Shown piece by piece: positions 9,544 to 20,056 of a DNA stretch of 64,000 nucleotides. Position 1 is the stretch's first letter; the number at the start of each line of letters is the position of its first letter. The stretch lies in contig CM044958.1 of assembly GCA_024516035.1 (NCBI GenBank), positions 1,667,566-1,731,565 on the forward strand, written 5' to 3'. Source of the DNA: Bactericera cockerelli (taxonomy: Eukaryota; Arthropoda; Insecta; Hemiptera; Triozidae). Both the position numbers and the translations under genes were made by a program. The notes under the pieces are model-generated. The model made no database searches. It saw only the letters and a list, made by a program, of their open reading frames with translations, and was not told where the DNA came from.

Positions 9544-11284
9544 ATGGTTATAAACAAGGAAGAAGTCATTACTGTTGATGATGGAGATATTAATAAAAGC
9601 TCAACTTTCTCAAATTCGCTTCAAAACGGAAACAATACAACTGAAGCATCACCATCCAATCATCATGAAAATAAGATAGAAGAAGGACAGCTCCAAATAG
9701 TTGAAGATATAGGGAAAGTGAGTGACTTGATCACAACACTTTACAATCAAATCAGAGACGGGACAAAAATTCGTAGAAATATTAAAGAGAATGCTGAAAA
9801 ACTTCAAGATCTCAACAGGATAATTTTAGGGGGTTCTTTGTTAAACAAGTTGAGAATACAGCCATCAAACACTTCTTTGATAGTGAATAAAAAATGTGAA
9901 CAAAACTCAGCCAGCCTTATGAGATATTTTTGTGACAGGTGCTCTGCCGAGCTAGATCAAGAAGAGGAAGAAAGTAAGAACATAAAACTTAGTATACAGG
10001 AAGCAATAAAATACGAAGAAAAACAATATTTGGAATTGGTAAATAGACCATGGCCAGAGAGAACTTTTGAAAAGACCAAAGAAAACAGAAGGAAATCCTT
10101 TGACAACAAAAGAGGGAGATGTGCTGATATTTGTAAATGAAAAAAATGAAGACAGCCCACTGATGAACATAGTAAAATCAAGGTACCCCGAGATTGAAGA
10201 TATGGTGACGGATATAGCTGAGAAAGAAGAAAGAATACAATTTCTTGAAAGTACGATCAGCACCAAAAAGAAAAAGAACAAAAAAAGAATTCACTTGCTT
10301 GAGACTAGAGGAGAGAAAGACTTGAGGAAAATTCTGACAAAAGTCAAAAATGAGAATCTGATGGAGGATGTTAAAGCACTGAATGTCGCAGTAAGTGACC
10401 CTGAATCTAGAGATCTAATAAGAAAGAACATGGAAATATTATTTCCTGAGACAAAATGGGAAGTCAAATTCTTTGTCCCCCAAAAGAAAATGTTGAAAAA
10501 ACCACAGCTTATTAGAAAAGGCCAAAAACCTGAGGCTGTGATTATTAAAACAAATGCTACTACCTATGCTGAAACGCTGAGAAGTATTAGAGCAGCTATT
10601 GATCCAGATGAAGTTGGTGTTGGCATTAACACAGTTAAATTAACCCGGGACAAAAATGTCATCATAGAAACTGAAGCTGGTAAAGCAGAGATTTTCTATA
10701 AGGCAATAGAATCTAAAAACCTTGGAGTGGAAGCAAGAGTGACCGGGAAAAACACCAATTTAATGATACTTGATATTGACGCCTCAATCAATCAGAAGGA
10801 AATAGAGGAATGTATCAAAATAGAAACAAAGGAGAAGGATATGTTTGTGAGAAGCCTTCGTACTGCAAAATCAGGAACTCAAGTAGCTTCCATCTCCATG
10901 CCAATGAAAGCTGCTGAATTATTGTTGAGTAGTGGGGATATCAAAATAGGATGGACCCGATGCAGAGTAAAACCCAAGTATGACTTTGTACGCTGTTTCA
11001 ATTGCTTGAAGATGGGACACCATTCTGATGTATGCAGGGAACCAAGACTGGAAAAAAAGTGTTTAAATTGCACACAATCTGGACATGTAGCAAAAGAATG
11101 CACTAGTGTTAAGTATTGTAGCATGTGTGAAGTGGTGGGTCACAGGTGTGACTCTTTCTCCTGTCCATCTTTCAGAAAGCTGATAGATCAAGTGAATAAA
11201 ACAAAAAATCAAGTCAAAAATTACCAAAGAGACAAAGAATTATCAGAGGTAGAGGATTTGGAAAAAGAAGCTAATAATGATTAA
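9544..11284 (+). pseudogene. LINE 2 ORF1, gag-like CCHC protein, one frameshift
   Basis: A nucleic-acid-binding gag-like protein. The first part (9544 to about 10130) is read in one frame and the rest (from about 10067 to 11284) in another, so a single indel lies between about 10067 and 10140. The middle has a long charged helical region. The C-terminus carries three retroviral-type knuckles: CFNCLKMGHHSDVC, CLNCTQSGHVAKEC and CSMCEVVGHRCDSFSC (about 10990-11165). This arrangement is typical of R1/I/Jockey-type ORF1 proteins. The stop TAA at 11282-11284 overlaps the ORF2 start. Confidence 0.85.
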
Positions 11285-14252
11285 GTTTTTACAGCTAAAT
11301 ACTCACCTATCTAAGGCGTGTCATGATCTAGTCAATAAAACTGTACTGGATAAAAATATTGGAATTCTACTACTTAGTGAACCAAACAAGAGAGAAGTAA
11401 TAAACAATAGTTTAGAGTGGTTTGCTGACCAAAGAAATGATGCAGTTATCAAAGTTACTGATAAAAATCTCAGAGTTGAATCTTCTGGACGTGGAGAGGG
11501 TTTTGTCTGGGTACTAATTGAGACATATCAAATTTTCAGCTGTTATATTTCCCCGAACATTCCAAATCAGTCTTTCATCAACTACCTTGAACAACTGAAA
11601 TGTGAAATACTGAAGACATCTTATGATAATATTCTGTTGGGTGGTGATTTTAACGCTAAGTCTCAAGAATGGGGTTCTAGGGTTGAAGACTCAAGGGGAA
11701 ATATTTTATCAGAATGGATAGTTGAAATGGGACTAGAAATTTTGAACCAAGGAGATACACCCACTTTTGTGAGGGGAGGTACTTCATCAATAGTGGACAT
11801 CACCCTCTGTTCAAAATCACTTTTTCGAAAGATTAAAAAATGGCGTGTATCTGATGAAGAAAACCTCAGCGACCATCAGAATATCTATTTTGAAATTTTT
11901 ACTCAAAATAATGTAAACATAAGCAACCCAGTAATGAGTACAGACACCCAGAAATGGAGATATGATGAGAAAAAGAAGGAAACCTTTCAAGACCATCTTA
12001 AAGAAAAAATACAAGGAAAAGAACCAGACCCTGAAGAATGTAAAAATCTTATACAGGAAGTATGTGAAGAAGTGTTCGGTATAAAAAATGGAAAATCACA
12101 CAAGAGACCTCTCTATTGGTGGAACTCGGATATAGCAGAACGCAGGAAAACGTGTCATTCACTAAAGAGGAAAATGGTAAGGATAAATAGGAGAATATAT
12201 ATATCTGTAGAAGAGAAAGAAAAAATCCGCAGAGAATATTATAGATCGAAAGAAGAATTAAGATGGACCATAAACTCATCAAAACAGAAATGTTGGGAAA
12301 AGCTGTGCGCAGACTTGAACAAAAATGTGTGGGGAAGTGCATTCAAAATAGTATGCAAAAAATTCAAGTTTCTGCCACAAAAAACGTTAAAACCAGAAGA
12401 AAAAGTCAGAGAAGCAGAAAAATTATTTCCCCGCCATGCTTCCATAATATGGGATCATATTGAAGTAAGAGCAGAAGATATACCCATACTTACCATGGAT
12501 GAAGTTGTAGAGGCTTTCCATAAGCTTAAAAATAAAAAAGCTCCTGGACCAGATGGTCTCAGTACAGAAATACTGAAGGTGTTCTTCGAACTCGACCCAA
12601 ATTACTGCTTAAACATGTTCAACAAAATTTGGAACACTGGAATTTTTCCAGTTGGCTGGAAAACTGCAAAGTTGGTCCTTCTGGAAAAAGGAAAAAATGA
12701 CAGCGAAGGCAACATGACGTATCGTCCTATCTGCTTGCTCAACGTCCTTGGAAAAGTTATGGAACACCTGATAAAAAACAGGATACTGTGTGAACTCAAA
12801 GTAAAAGGTGATCTATCTGAATCACAATTTGGTTTCCGAGAGGGTAAATCCACATTGGGAGCTTTACAAGCTGTACTGAAGCTAGCGGAAGAAGCAAAAA
12901 AACGGAGGAAACTATGTGCAATGACATTAATCGACGTCAAAAACGCTTTCAACTCAATGCCTTGGAAGGGCATAGTTTCCTAGTTAAAGAAAAAAGGAAT
13001 CTCTAATTACCTTTTGAGGATCCTTTGCAGCTACTTCCAGGACAGAAAGCTTCTGATCGATGACGGAATCATAAGTGATCTTTCCAGTGGAGTTCCACAA
13101 GGGTCCGTCGTAGGGCCAACCCTTTGGAACATATACTACGATCCCGTACTGCAAACAATACTCCCACCCTACTCTAAAATGATCGCTTATGCCGACGACC
13201 TTGTAATTGTTACAGAAGGAAAAAACAAAGAAGAAATAGAGTCCATCACAAATAGCGCTATTGATTCCGTCATCAATTGGATGGAAAATGCTCAACTCAA
13301 AGTTGCTCCTCAAAAAACAGAAGTGGTGCTCCTCGTCAGCAAAAGGAAATGTAGACAAATAAATGTCAACATAGAAGGTCTCCAAATATCCTCCAAGAAG
13401 TCTGCAAAATATCTTGGAGTAGTTCTTGATGAAAACCTGAAGATGTCCGAGCATATAAAATATGTTGTGTCCAAGTCGGACAAAGTCATTGGAATGCTGA
13501 GTAGGTGTATGCCAAATCTCAGAGGGCCAGACAACAGCAAACGGAAGATACTAGCTTCAGTTGTTTACTCTACGTTGCTATATGGAGCACCGGCCTGGGG
13601 TGCTGTAGTGAAAATTAAGAAATATGCCAACCTGCTCCAAAAAGTCCAAAGAAAAGTAATGATGAGACTGTGTCGAGCATATAGAACATCATCTACTGCG
13701 GCACTCCAAGTCATATCGGGTTCATTGCCCACAGAACTCATGGTAGAAGAAAAAGTCAAAATTTCTGAAATACACCAAAACTATACAGATAAAGAAGAAA
13801 GGGAGAGCAAAGAGAAAGACTTACATGAAGAACTCTTAGAGAAGTGGAAAACCAAATGGCAAAATAGTGATAAAGGTAAATGGACGAAAACACTGATTAA
13901 AAATTTGGAAGATTGGATAAATCGCAAACATGGAGATGTTTCCTATGAACTATGCCAGTTTTTGACTGGTCATGGTCATTTTGGAACCTTCCAATTCAAA
14001 ATTAAAAAGTCAAAGAACGAAAAGTGCAGATACTGTCCACATATCAAAGATAATCCAGCGCATACTGTCTTCTTCTGCGAGAGGTTCAATTATCTAAGAG
14101 TAAAATGTCTCAGAATAGAAGGACAATTGAGCGAGGAAAATATAATTGAAAAAATGCTAAGTTCACCTGAAAGCTGGAAAAACATCGAAGAAATGATCAG
14201 AAAAATTATAAATGAGAAAGAAAAGAACGAGAGAAACCCCCAAAACACATAA
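11277..14252 (+). pseudogene. LINE 2 ORF2 endonuclease/RT, one in-frame stop
   Basis: The ATG at 11277 overlaps the ORF1 stop by 8 nt (ATGATTAA), suggesting termination-coupled reinitiation as described for R1-clade elements such as SART1. The endonuclease has QLNTHLS, LLLSEP, GGDFNAKSQEWG, PTFVRGG..SIVDITL and LSDHQ, strongly R1-like. The RT has KKAPGPDG, YRPICLLNVLGKVME, QFGFREGKST, GVPQGSVVGPTLWN and AYADDL (about 12530-13215). The C-terminus has a CX2CX8HX4C knuckle near 14028-14080. The frame is otherwise continuous; the only lesion seen is TAG at 12981-12983 inside the RT domain. Confidence 0.9.
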
Positions 14253-14427
14253 TGGGAGACCTAAAAGCATATGATACCCGATGTAATGTTTTGAACGGTT
14301 CCGGGATCATATGTTTAGGGGGAGAGGTGGTTTTTAGTGAGGATGATGCACTGTTGTCCGCATCTCAGTACTCACACTGTTCACTAGGGTAAAATCTAGT
14401 GTTCGTCTACAGATTTTACCACCTCTC

Positions 14428-14468
<41 letters not shown>
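14253..14468 (+). other. LINE 2 3' UTR with terminal hairpin and poly(A)
   Basis: GGAGAGGTGGTTTTTAGTGA (14321 on) can pair with CCACCTCTCC (14419-14428) just before the 38-nt A run. Other inverted blocks (AAAATCTAG near 14390, AGATTTTACC near 14410) lie within. This terminal structure matches 3' fragments at 2505-2680 and 43680-43815 and may be what the reverse transcriptase recognises. Confidence 0.65.
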
Positions 14469-14471
<3 letters not shown>

Positions 14472-14796
14472 CAAAATACCTATATAAAATTGATCCTGCA
14501 AAATACCTATATATTACTATTATATTTATTTTGTGTGTGTTAATAATAATAAACTAGCATTAGTGTAATGATCATTTCAGTTTATCACTTTCCTTTATAT
14601 TTGAAATTTAGTCGGAAATTTTTTATCATAATATTTTCTATCGTTGGTAATTTGTTTTTTATTTTCAAGGTCTTATTTATGTTTGAAAATTTAATTGTAT
14701 CACAATAGTTATAAGTATCTTATTGTCAATCCTCACTTTGTAACTATTATACAATAAATACAAATATTTTTTCTATCTATCTATCTATCTATCTAC
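14469..14796 (+). other. LINE 1 3' UTR, distal part, with (CTAT)n tail
   Basis: AT-rich non-coding sequence with TACAATAAATAC, ending in a six-unit CTAT repeat (14773-14796). A short tandem tail is a common 3' end for non-LTR elements without poly(A). Assignment to LINE 1 depends on the nested-insertion interpretation. Confidence 0.5.
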
Positions 14797-15093
14797 TTAT
14801 TCTCATTGAGATTTTCAGCTAACTCACTCAAAATACTTCAATCTGATCTGCAATCTATAACTCGAAAACACTGCTACACGAAAACACGGTTATGCCTGTA
14901 GCTAAAATCCGTGAATTATTCATTAGGAAAACTATTCATGTAGTAGACTCCACACGTACGCTCTATACAATAGAAGAGCCAATTAATTTTTTAAATACTC
15001 CATCCAAAGTTACAATAATGTACAATGAGCTTTCATCTAGCGATTCTCAAAATTTTATTATTCTTATAAATTGGTGTCTTTCTAATAAATGTT
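14797..15093. other. Unassigned stretch
   Basis: AT-rich. A 77-codon frame starts at 14892 but runs into the SINE at 15094 and has no recognisable domain, so I do not call it a gene. Confidence 0.4.
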
Positions 15094-15205
15094 GTGCACT
15101 GGTAGTCAAGTGGTTAAGGCGCTAGTCTGATGATCCAGGTAGCATAGGGATCCGTTTGTTCGAATCCCACCCGGTGCATGAATTTTTCCTCATTTATTTG
15201 AGTAT
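15094..15205 (+). mobile_element. tRNA-headed SINE, family A, head plus start of body
   Basis: A full head: acceptor-like TGCACTG at the 5' side and a matching G-containing GGTGCA after the T arm, GTCAAGTGGTTAAGGCGC, a long variable arm and GGTTCGAATCC-like box B (TTCGAATCCCACCC). It stops after ATTTTTCCTCATTTATTTGAG and lacks the hub motif and tail. Confidence 0.85.
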
Positions 15206-15357
15206 ATATGAGCATATACCATTCAAATTTCCCTCAAATTATGCACAAAATACTTCCTCGTCAATGGTTCAGATTCTATACTTTTGACAATGAAAACCGT
15301 GACAAAGTACCAGGAGTCAGATAGTATTAAATATTTTCGGAATTTTATATCCACTAG

Positions 15358-15545
15358 TGTTAAATGCACCGGTTATCGTGGGATCACCGAAGTTAAACAA
15401 CGTCAAGGCATTCCAATTCAATCCAATCAAACCCAGGCTCGGTGAGGTTAATGTGGGTAGCAGGTTTGTGAGATTACTGCGAATGGAGGGTAAAAGCCCC
15501 TCTCTTGAAATGACCATGCAGTTGAAAGCCACGTCAATCCAATAA
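15358..15545 (+). mobile_element. 5S rRNA-headed SINE (SINE3 type)
   Basis: GGTTATCGTGGGATCACCGA followed by AGTTAAACAACGTCAAGGC (about 15370-15408) matches the conserved 5S rRNA segment that spans the internal promoter (GATCACCGAAGTTAAGCA). It continues into the body module CCCAGGCTCGGTGAGGTTAA, TGTGGGTAGC and GCGAATGGAGGGTAAAA. It is not a 5S gene, because the 5S 3' half is replaced by SINE body. The related minus-strand copy is 18410-18605. Confidence 0.8.
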
Positions 15546-15943
15546 AAGTGCAGTTTTTATACCAGTATATATTATGAACCCAGAATCTGGATGACGGTTT
15601 CCCAACCTAACAAAGATCTACCTGTAGGTACTAACGGGTAAACACGAAATTCCGACATGGCATAACGGCATAACCGACATAACGGACCTGTTTCTGAACC
15701 GCTGTTCTAGCTTAGCATAAATAATTGCATTATCCTCGGCTTATCACATTGCTCTATTTATTACCAGTTTATCTTGTAAGTAAAGCTGAGATGCTCTATT
15801 TATCTTGGGCAATGGGAATGAATTAAAGCGCAAAGCTTTGGGTCTGAAGAATAGCTGCAATTAGTACGCAGAAAAGCGGGGATGTTTCACTGATGTAAAA
15901 TAGAGAACGATAAGGTTTTTTGTTGTTGGTTTCTTACTTTATT
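15546..15943. other. Unassigned stretch
   Basis: Non-repetitive AT-rich DNA between two SINEs. No gene or element boundary was recognised. Confidence 0.4.
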
Positions 15944-16160
15944 GTGCACTGGTGTCAAGTGGTTAACGCGCTTGTCTGGTAATCCAGGTAGTGTAGGGAT
16001 CTGTTGGTTCGACTCCCACCCAGTGCGTGCATTTTTCTTCATTAATATATCATTTTTCGACCACATAATAATAAGACTGTGAGGGTTTGGTGGTAAAAAA
16101 TACTTTGAGTATTAACCTCGCCTAGTGGTTACCTTCCACTAAGAAGTGTTATTTTTTATA
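15944..16160 (+). mobile_element. tRNA-headed SINE, family A, full length
   Basis: TGCACTGG and CCAGTGC bracket a class-II-tRNA-like head. GACCACATAATAATAAGACT follows, then the hub motif GGTGGTAAAAAATAC-TTTGA-GTATTAACCTCGCC, then GGTTACCTTCCACTAAGAAG. The stem here is TAC/GTA where other copies have TGC/GCA: a paired change. Confidence 0.9.
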
Positions 16161-16700
16161 TAGTAAACCGACCTCTGTTGTAGTGTAGCTACTGTAGAAA
16201 CTTGTTAAGGTTTTTTGTTTTTGGTATTAGGTCATTTCGGTATTAGGCCATTTCAATCAATTGTTATGGGTAATGAAGTATGATAAGAAAACTTATACTC
16301 TAAGCTCTCTTATCATACACGCAAGATGACCTGGGTTCAATTCCCAACTGTACGTATAATTTCTGAACCGTATCTTATGTGCTAAACACAGAGAGAAACT
16401 CAGCAACAGTTGAAAACAAAACAACCACAAGTCCAGGACAGCGCGCATGGATAATATTTGTACAATTTTTGTTTTTGAAAATGCACATTGCATAATTAAG
16501 TTTGTTTCAAAGCGTTCATACAAAAGATTGATGCCTCCAGCTAACATTGGTGGAAAAGTTAGCTCGTTCTGAACCACATGTGCGATTGTGCGATGAACCG
16601 TGAGAGGTTTTTTCTTTAAGCCAATAAACCCTTAGGAACAAGCCTGGCTTCTTAGGGTTGGATAGACCGTTCTCTGCTTATAGTCCTCTAGCAAGACGCC
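16161..16700. other. Unassigned stretch with a tRNA-like box
   Basis: GATGACCTGGGTTCAATTCC near 16323 resembles a tRNA T-arm, so a further diverged SINE head may be present. The rest (to 16700) has no recognisable gene. Confidence 0.35.
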
Positions 16701-16916
16701 TTGACTAGGTTTGGTGGAAAAGATTGCCAAAGGCAATAACTCCGCCCTTTAGGTAGAACATAAGCTTTATTCTGATTTTTTTTTATTATTTTTTTTTTTT
16801 ATCTTGTTTCTTTGTTCAATCTATTTTTTTTTTTTTTATAATTTCATTGTATTTTACTGTATTATATTTTACTTTGTCTTACCTCTTACCTAATAAAGTA
16901 TAATAATAATAATTCT
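16700..16916 (+). mobile_element. Retroposon 3' unit with hub hairpin, E tail
   Basis: TTTGGTGGAAAAGATTGCC-AAA-GGCAATAACTCCGCCC (about 16710-16748) is the hub with a longer TTGCC/GGCAA stem. The tail runs from TTTAGGTAGAAC to CTTACCTAATAAAG and ends in (TAA)n. A second copy, 44035-44222, has a better conserved stem. Confidence 0.75.
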
Positions 16917-17339
16917 CTCATTCCCCCATTCTATTCCAATTACAATGCAATAAAGCCCACGAGACCAATTATTCACCAAACTAAATATAAAAAACAAAAC
17001 AAAATAATTATTGTCATCCGGCAGTCTCATTAAATTTGGAATCAGTAATGAACGTCCCTCTAATATGTGTAAAATAATTTACAATCCACTGTATTTACAA
17101 CAAAACAATAAACAGTATGCACGGCAAAAAAACCATAATTCATGGTGTTAATTTTAAAATGAATTATAAAAGGATACAGCAGCTCCTATGGGATTTGTTT
17201 CAGAGGTCTGGCAGAATAAAGCACAGAGTGAGAATAACAAGAGGTGCTGTCGGGTCACATTATGAGAGAAGCTGAAAGAACTCGGCAGCTTGATCGTTAA
17301 TTCAACAGACTCATAGACTGGAGGTTGGTGGTTAGAGTC

Positions 17340-17379
<40 letters not shown>

Positions 17380-17420
17380 AATTTCTTTAAACTGTTTACA
17401 TAGTTCAAAATTATCTTATA
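16917..17420. other. Unassigned stretch with T run
   Basis: AT-rich DNA. A tRNA-like segment (CTCGGCAGCTTGATCG..TTGGTGGTTAGAGTC, about 17280-17340) precedes a 30-nt T run at about 17343-17372. Confidence 0.4.
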
Positions 17421-18409
17421 CAGTATGTTTCAGAAAAGGTGGCCACCCCCTCGTAACTTTTGAACGCGACGGAATTTTTCAATTCTGTAAAGTCCTAGGT
17501 ATAGGAAGTGCCCTATGGCCCATCCTGTGGTCATATTTATTTTTGGCCTCGGTCGGCCCTTCCGGCTTTTAGGCCATATTTTTTCATTTTTCTCGCGAAT
17601 TTTAAATGGAATGCTATATTTTTTATTCCTGTTAATTAAAGTCTAAGTTAGGCTGAGTATAATGAGCTTTTCAAAATTTCAAAAACCTTATCAGGGGCGG
17701 AGCTAGTAGGGTGCAAGTTTCAAAACTGTTACACCCTGTATTTCAGCTTTAGTTAGATTTTTTAGTACTTTTTTTATGTTCATAGGTTCAAAATATTGTT
17801 TTACACCATATGAAATCAAAAAAAATATTCTTGTTTACTTCTAATCAGGGTCATAGTAAGGTTTTTGTAAAAGTACTTTTTTCTCACGTCAATTTTTTCC
17901 GTAAATTAATGGTGTTCTCGAAATTGGCATTTTAAGAGGTGAAAGTCTGCAGTGACATATGTTTTTTATGCTTGAAATCTAAAGAAAACTTAACGGAGAA
18001 GCGATTAAGATCATAAAAAGAGCCATTTAACCTGCTAGTTTTTTCACGACAGTGTCCGGTAAAGTGGGTGAATTTCGTATTGGATTTTTTTTGTTGAGGA
18101 AACACAATTGGCATAGAAAATAAATAATATCTAATAAGAGAATAATACTTCAATTAACATAACTAAATGCGAAATTAAATGAAGATTATTTCTTCTAAAT
18201 CAGTGCCGGATAATTTTTTTCTCTCTCTCTTTTTCTCTCTCTCTTCTCCTCTTAATTGAATTGGTTTAATTTTCACCCTCAAGAGTTTGGTACTTGACCT
18301 GGTATTTTTTTCTCTTAAATTTCGAGATAATTAGATTTTTATTTAGAGACCTGGTATTCATTACTAGCAACACCAGTATGATTTTTTTTTTTTTAATCTG
18401 GGTTTAATA

Positions 18410-18605
18410 TCGCGTTTCAACTGCATGGTCATATCATAACGGGGGTGTTACCATCCATTCGCAAGAAACTCACCAACCTCCTAAACACATTTATCCCACC
18501 CAGCCTGGGTTAGGCCGGAATACCAGAATCACGAAGTTTTCTCCTCGCTAGACGTTGCTGAACTTCGGTGATCCTACAAGAATCGTTGCATTCAAAGCGC
18601 CATCG
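18410..18605 (-). mobile_element. 5S rRNA-headed SINE, minus strand
   Basis: Read on the minus strand: AACGATTCTTGTAGGATCACC, then GAAGTTCAGCAACGTC (5S rRNA-like), then AACCCAGGCTGGGTGG and a GCGAATGGATGGTAACA body end. It independently confirms the 5S-head/body fusion seen at 15358-15545. Confidence 0.75.
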
Positions 18606-18753
18606 GACTGACTCCAGAATTATTGACAATGTGTTTTCTACAGATTTTACAAACTTACCAACTAAAATTGTCTCAAGAGGGGACCCCTAGGCCAGGGCCG
18701 TATCCAGGATTTTCGTCAGGGGGGGCCCAAATAGTATAATAATAATAATATTA

Positions 18754-18849
18754 CTAGCGAGTTACACCCGCCGCGGCAGGTGTAAACGACGCGCCGCTTG
18801 GCCAGCCCATCAGACACACACACACACGCACACACACACACGAACACGC

Positions 18850-18880
<31 letters not shown>
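18754..18880 (-). mobile_element. Helitron 3' end with (TG)n, minus strand
   Basis: On the minus strand the sequence runs (TG)n, GATGGGCTGGCCAAGCGGC, then GGGTGTAACTCG and CTAG followed by T. This is nearly the same end as the small Helitron at 39378-39506. Its 5' terminus was not found. Confidence 0.65.
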
Positions 18881-18882
<2 letters not shown>

Positions 18883-18924
18883 TGGAGAGAGAATGTGTCG
18901 AAAAACTTGAATATTTTGTCATTA

Positions 18925-19292
18925 CCCGGCGTAGCTCAAGAACAGCTCATCAGAATTTGGCGATCGATATGTCAAATGAAAGCTCAGATCCTTGCCTAGA
19001 ACTTTTTAACTTTGAATTGATCAGTCGTCACTTCAAATTTCGAGAAAAAATGTCATTTACCTTTAAAAACGTGACTATTTTACGTGTTACCCATCCATAT
19101 TTTTACCTTACTTGGCGTAGCCCAAGAACGGCTCATCAGAAATTCGCTATCAATGTGTCAAATGAAAGCTCAGACCCTTGCCTAAAACTTCCTCACTTTA
19201 AATTGATAGGTCACTTCAAATTGCGTGAAAAAATGTGATTTAGCTTTAAAAACGTGACTATTTTACGTGTTACCCATCCATTTTTTACCTTA
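18925..19292 (+). repeat. Two-copy direct repeat, about 185-bp unit
   Basis: GGCGTAGC(T/C)CAAGAAC(A/G)GCTCATCAGAA starts each copy (about 18929 and 19113). Both end with AAAAACGTGACTATTTTACG and TGTTACCCATCCAT. The open frame across it is a shadow of the repeat. Confidence 0.8.
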
Positions 19293-19546
19293 AATTAAAA
19301 GGTTCTTACTAAGATAAAAAATGGTTATCAAATTCGTGTTCAGAACCTCAAAAAAATCTATGAATTGATATGTCACAACCCACATCTAGGATAAATAATA
19401 AAAAAGTTAGTCCGGGTGGACCCTCCCAAAATACCAGTAATTAGAGTCGGGTACCAAAAAGTTCAAGATATGAAAAAAAAATATTCGGGACAAACCTCAA
19501 TATTTTTTATAAGAAAAACTTGTAAGCATGAAAATCCAAGGCAGGG

Positions 19547-20056
19547 GGGCCCAGGACGAGAGCCTGCGTTCAAGTAAGAATTTCAAGGGGGGCCCTGGAC
19601 GTGAGCCTGCGTTCAAGTAAGAATTTTGAGGGGGGCCCGGGACGAGAGCCTGCGTTCAAGTAAGAATTTCGAGGGGTGGCCCGGGACGAGAGCCTGCGTT
19701 CAAGTAAAAATTTTGAGGGGGGGGCCAGGACGAGAGCCTGCGTTCAAGTAAAAATTTCGAGTGGGGCCCGGGACGAGAGCCTGCGTTCAAGTAAGAATTT
19801 CGAGGGGGGGCCCAGGACGAGAGCCTGCGTTCAAGTAAGAATTTCGATGGGGCCCAGGACGAGAGCCTGCGTTCAAGTAAGAATTTCGAGGGGGGCCCGG
19901 GACGAAAGCCTGCGTTCAAGTAAGAATTTCGAGGGGGGCCCGGGACGAGAGCCTGCGTTCAAGTAAGAAATTCGAGGGGGGCCCGGGACGAGAGCCTGCG
20001 TTCAAGTAAGAATTTCGAGGGGGGGCCCGGGACGAGAGTCTGCGTAATTTCGAGGG
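19547..20056 (+). repeat. Minisatellite, 12 units of about 43 bp
   Basis: The unit contains GGGCCCGGGACGAGAGCC, TGCGTTCAAGTAAG and AATTTCGAGGGG. Twelve units are visible; the last is truncated inside TGCGTAATTT. G-run length varies between units. It occupies the right third of the hAT element, and both strands carry misleading open frames. Confidence 0.92.

Larger units (their letters stand above)
9214..14468 (+). mobile_element. LINE 2, R1-clade non-LTR retrotransposon
   Basis: Two overlapping ORFs (a gag-like ORF1 with three CCHC knuckles, and an endonuclease/RT ORF2), a 3' UTR with a conserved hairpin block and a 38-nt poly(A) tail at 14431-14468. AGTACAAAAT flanks it as a probable target duplication (9204-9213, 14468-14477), so the 5' UTR would start near 9214. 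That 5' UTR contains repeated AAAGAGGT blocks and a 64-nt T run. It is nearly intact: one frameshift in ORF1 and one in-frame TAG in ORF2. Confidence 0.8.
4081..14796 (+). mobile_element. LINE 1, non-LTR retrotransposon with two nested insertions
   Basis: The order is ORF1 (4081-4932), endonuclease/reverse transcriptase ORF2 (4926-9135), then a 3' UTR. The 3' UTR seems to continue beyond LINE 2, from about 14478 to a (CTAT)n tail at 14773-14796. A fold-back DNA element (5285-6171) interrupts the endonuclease, and LINE 2 (about 9214-14468) interrupts the 3' UTR. The RT carries YCDD and the C-terminus a CCHC knuckle. The clade is not settled (Jockey/CR1-like). Evidence for the split 3' UTR is the 10-bp direct repeat AGTACAAAAT at 9204-9213 and 14468-14477. 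Confidence 0.75.

Noticed and set aside
15370..15408. Genuine 5S rRNA gene
   Set aside because: Only the central promoter region matches; the 3' half is replaced by the SINE body, and no tandem array is present.
19656..19966. Repetitive 87-96 aa proteins on both strands
   Set aside because: These are translations of the 43-bp minisatellite on both strands; there is no start context or domain.
19547..20056. CRISPR-like array of regularly spaced repeats
   Set aside because: The repeats are contiguous with no unique spacers and lie in a eukaryotic hAT element.
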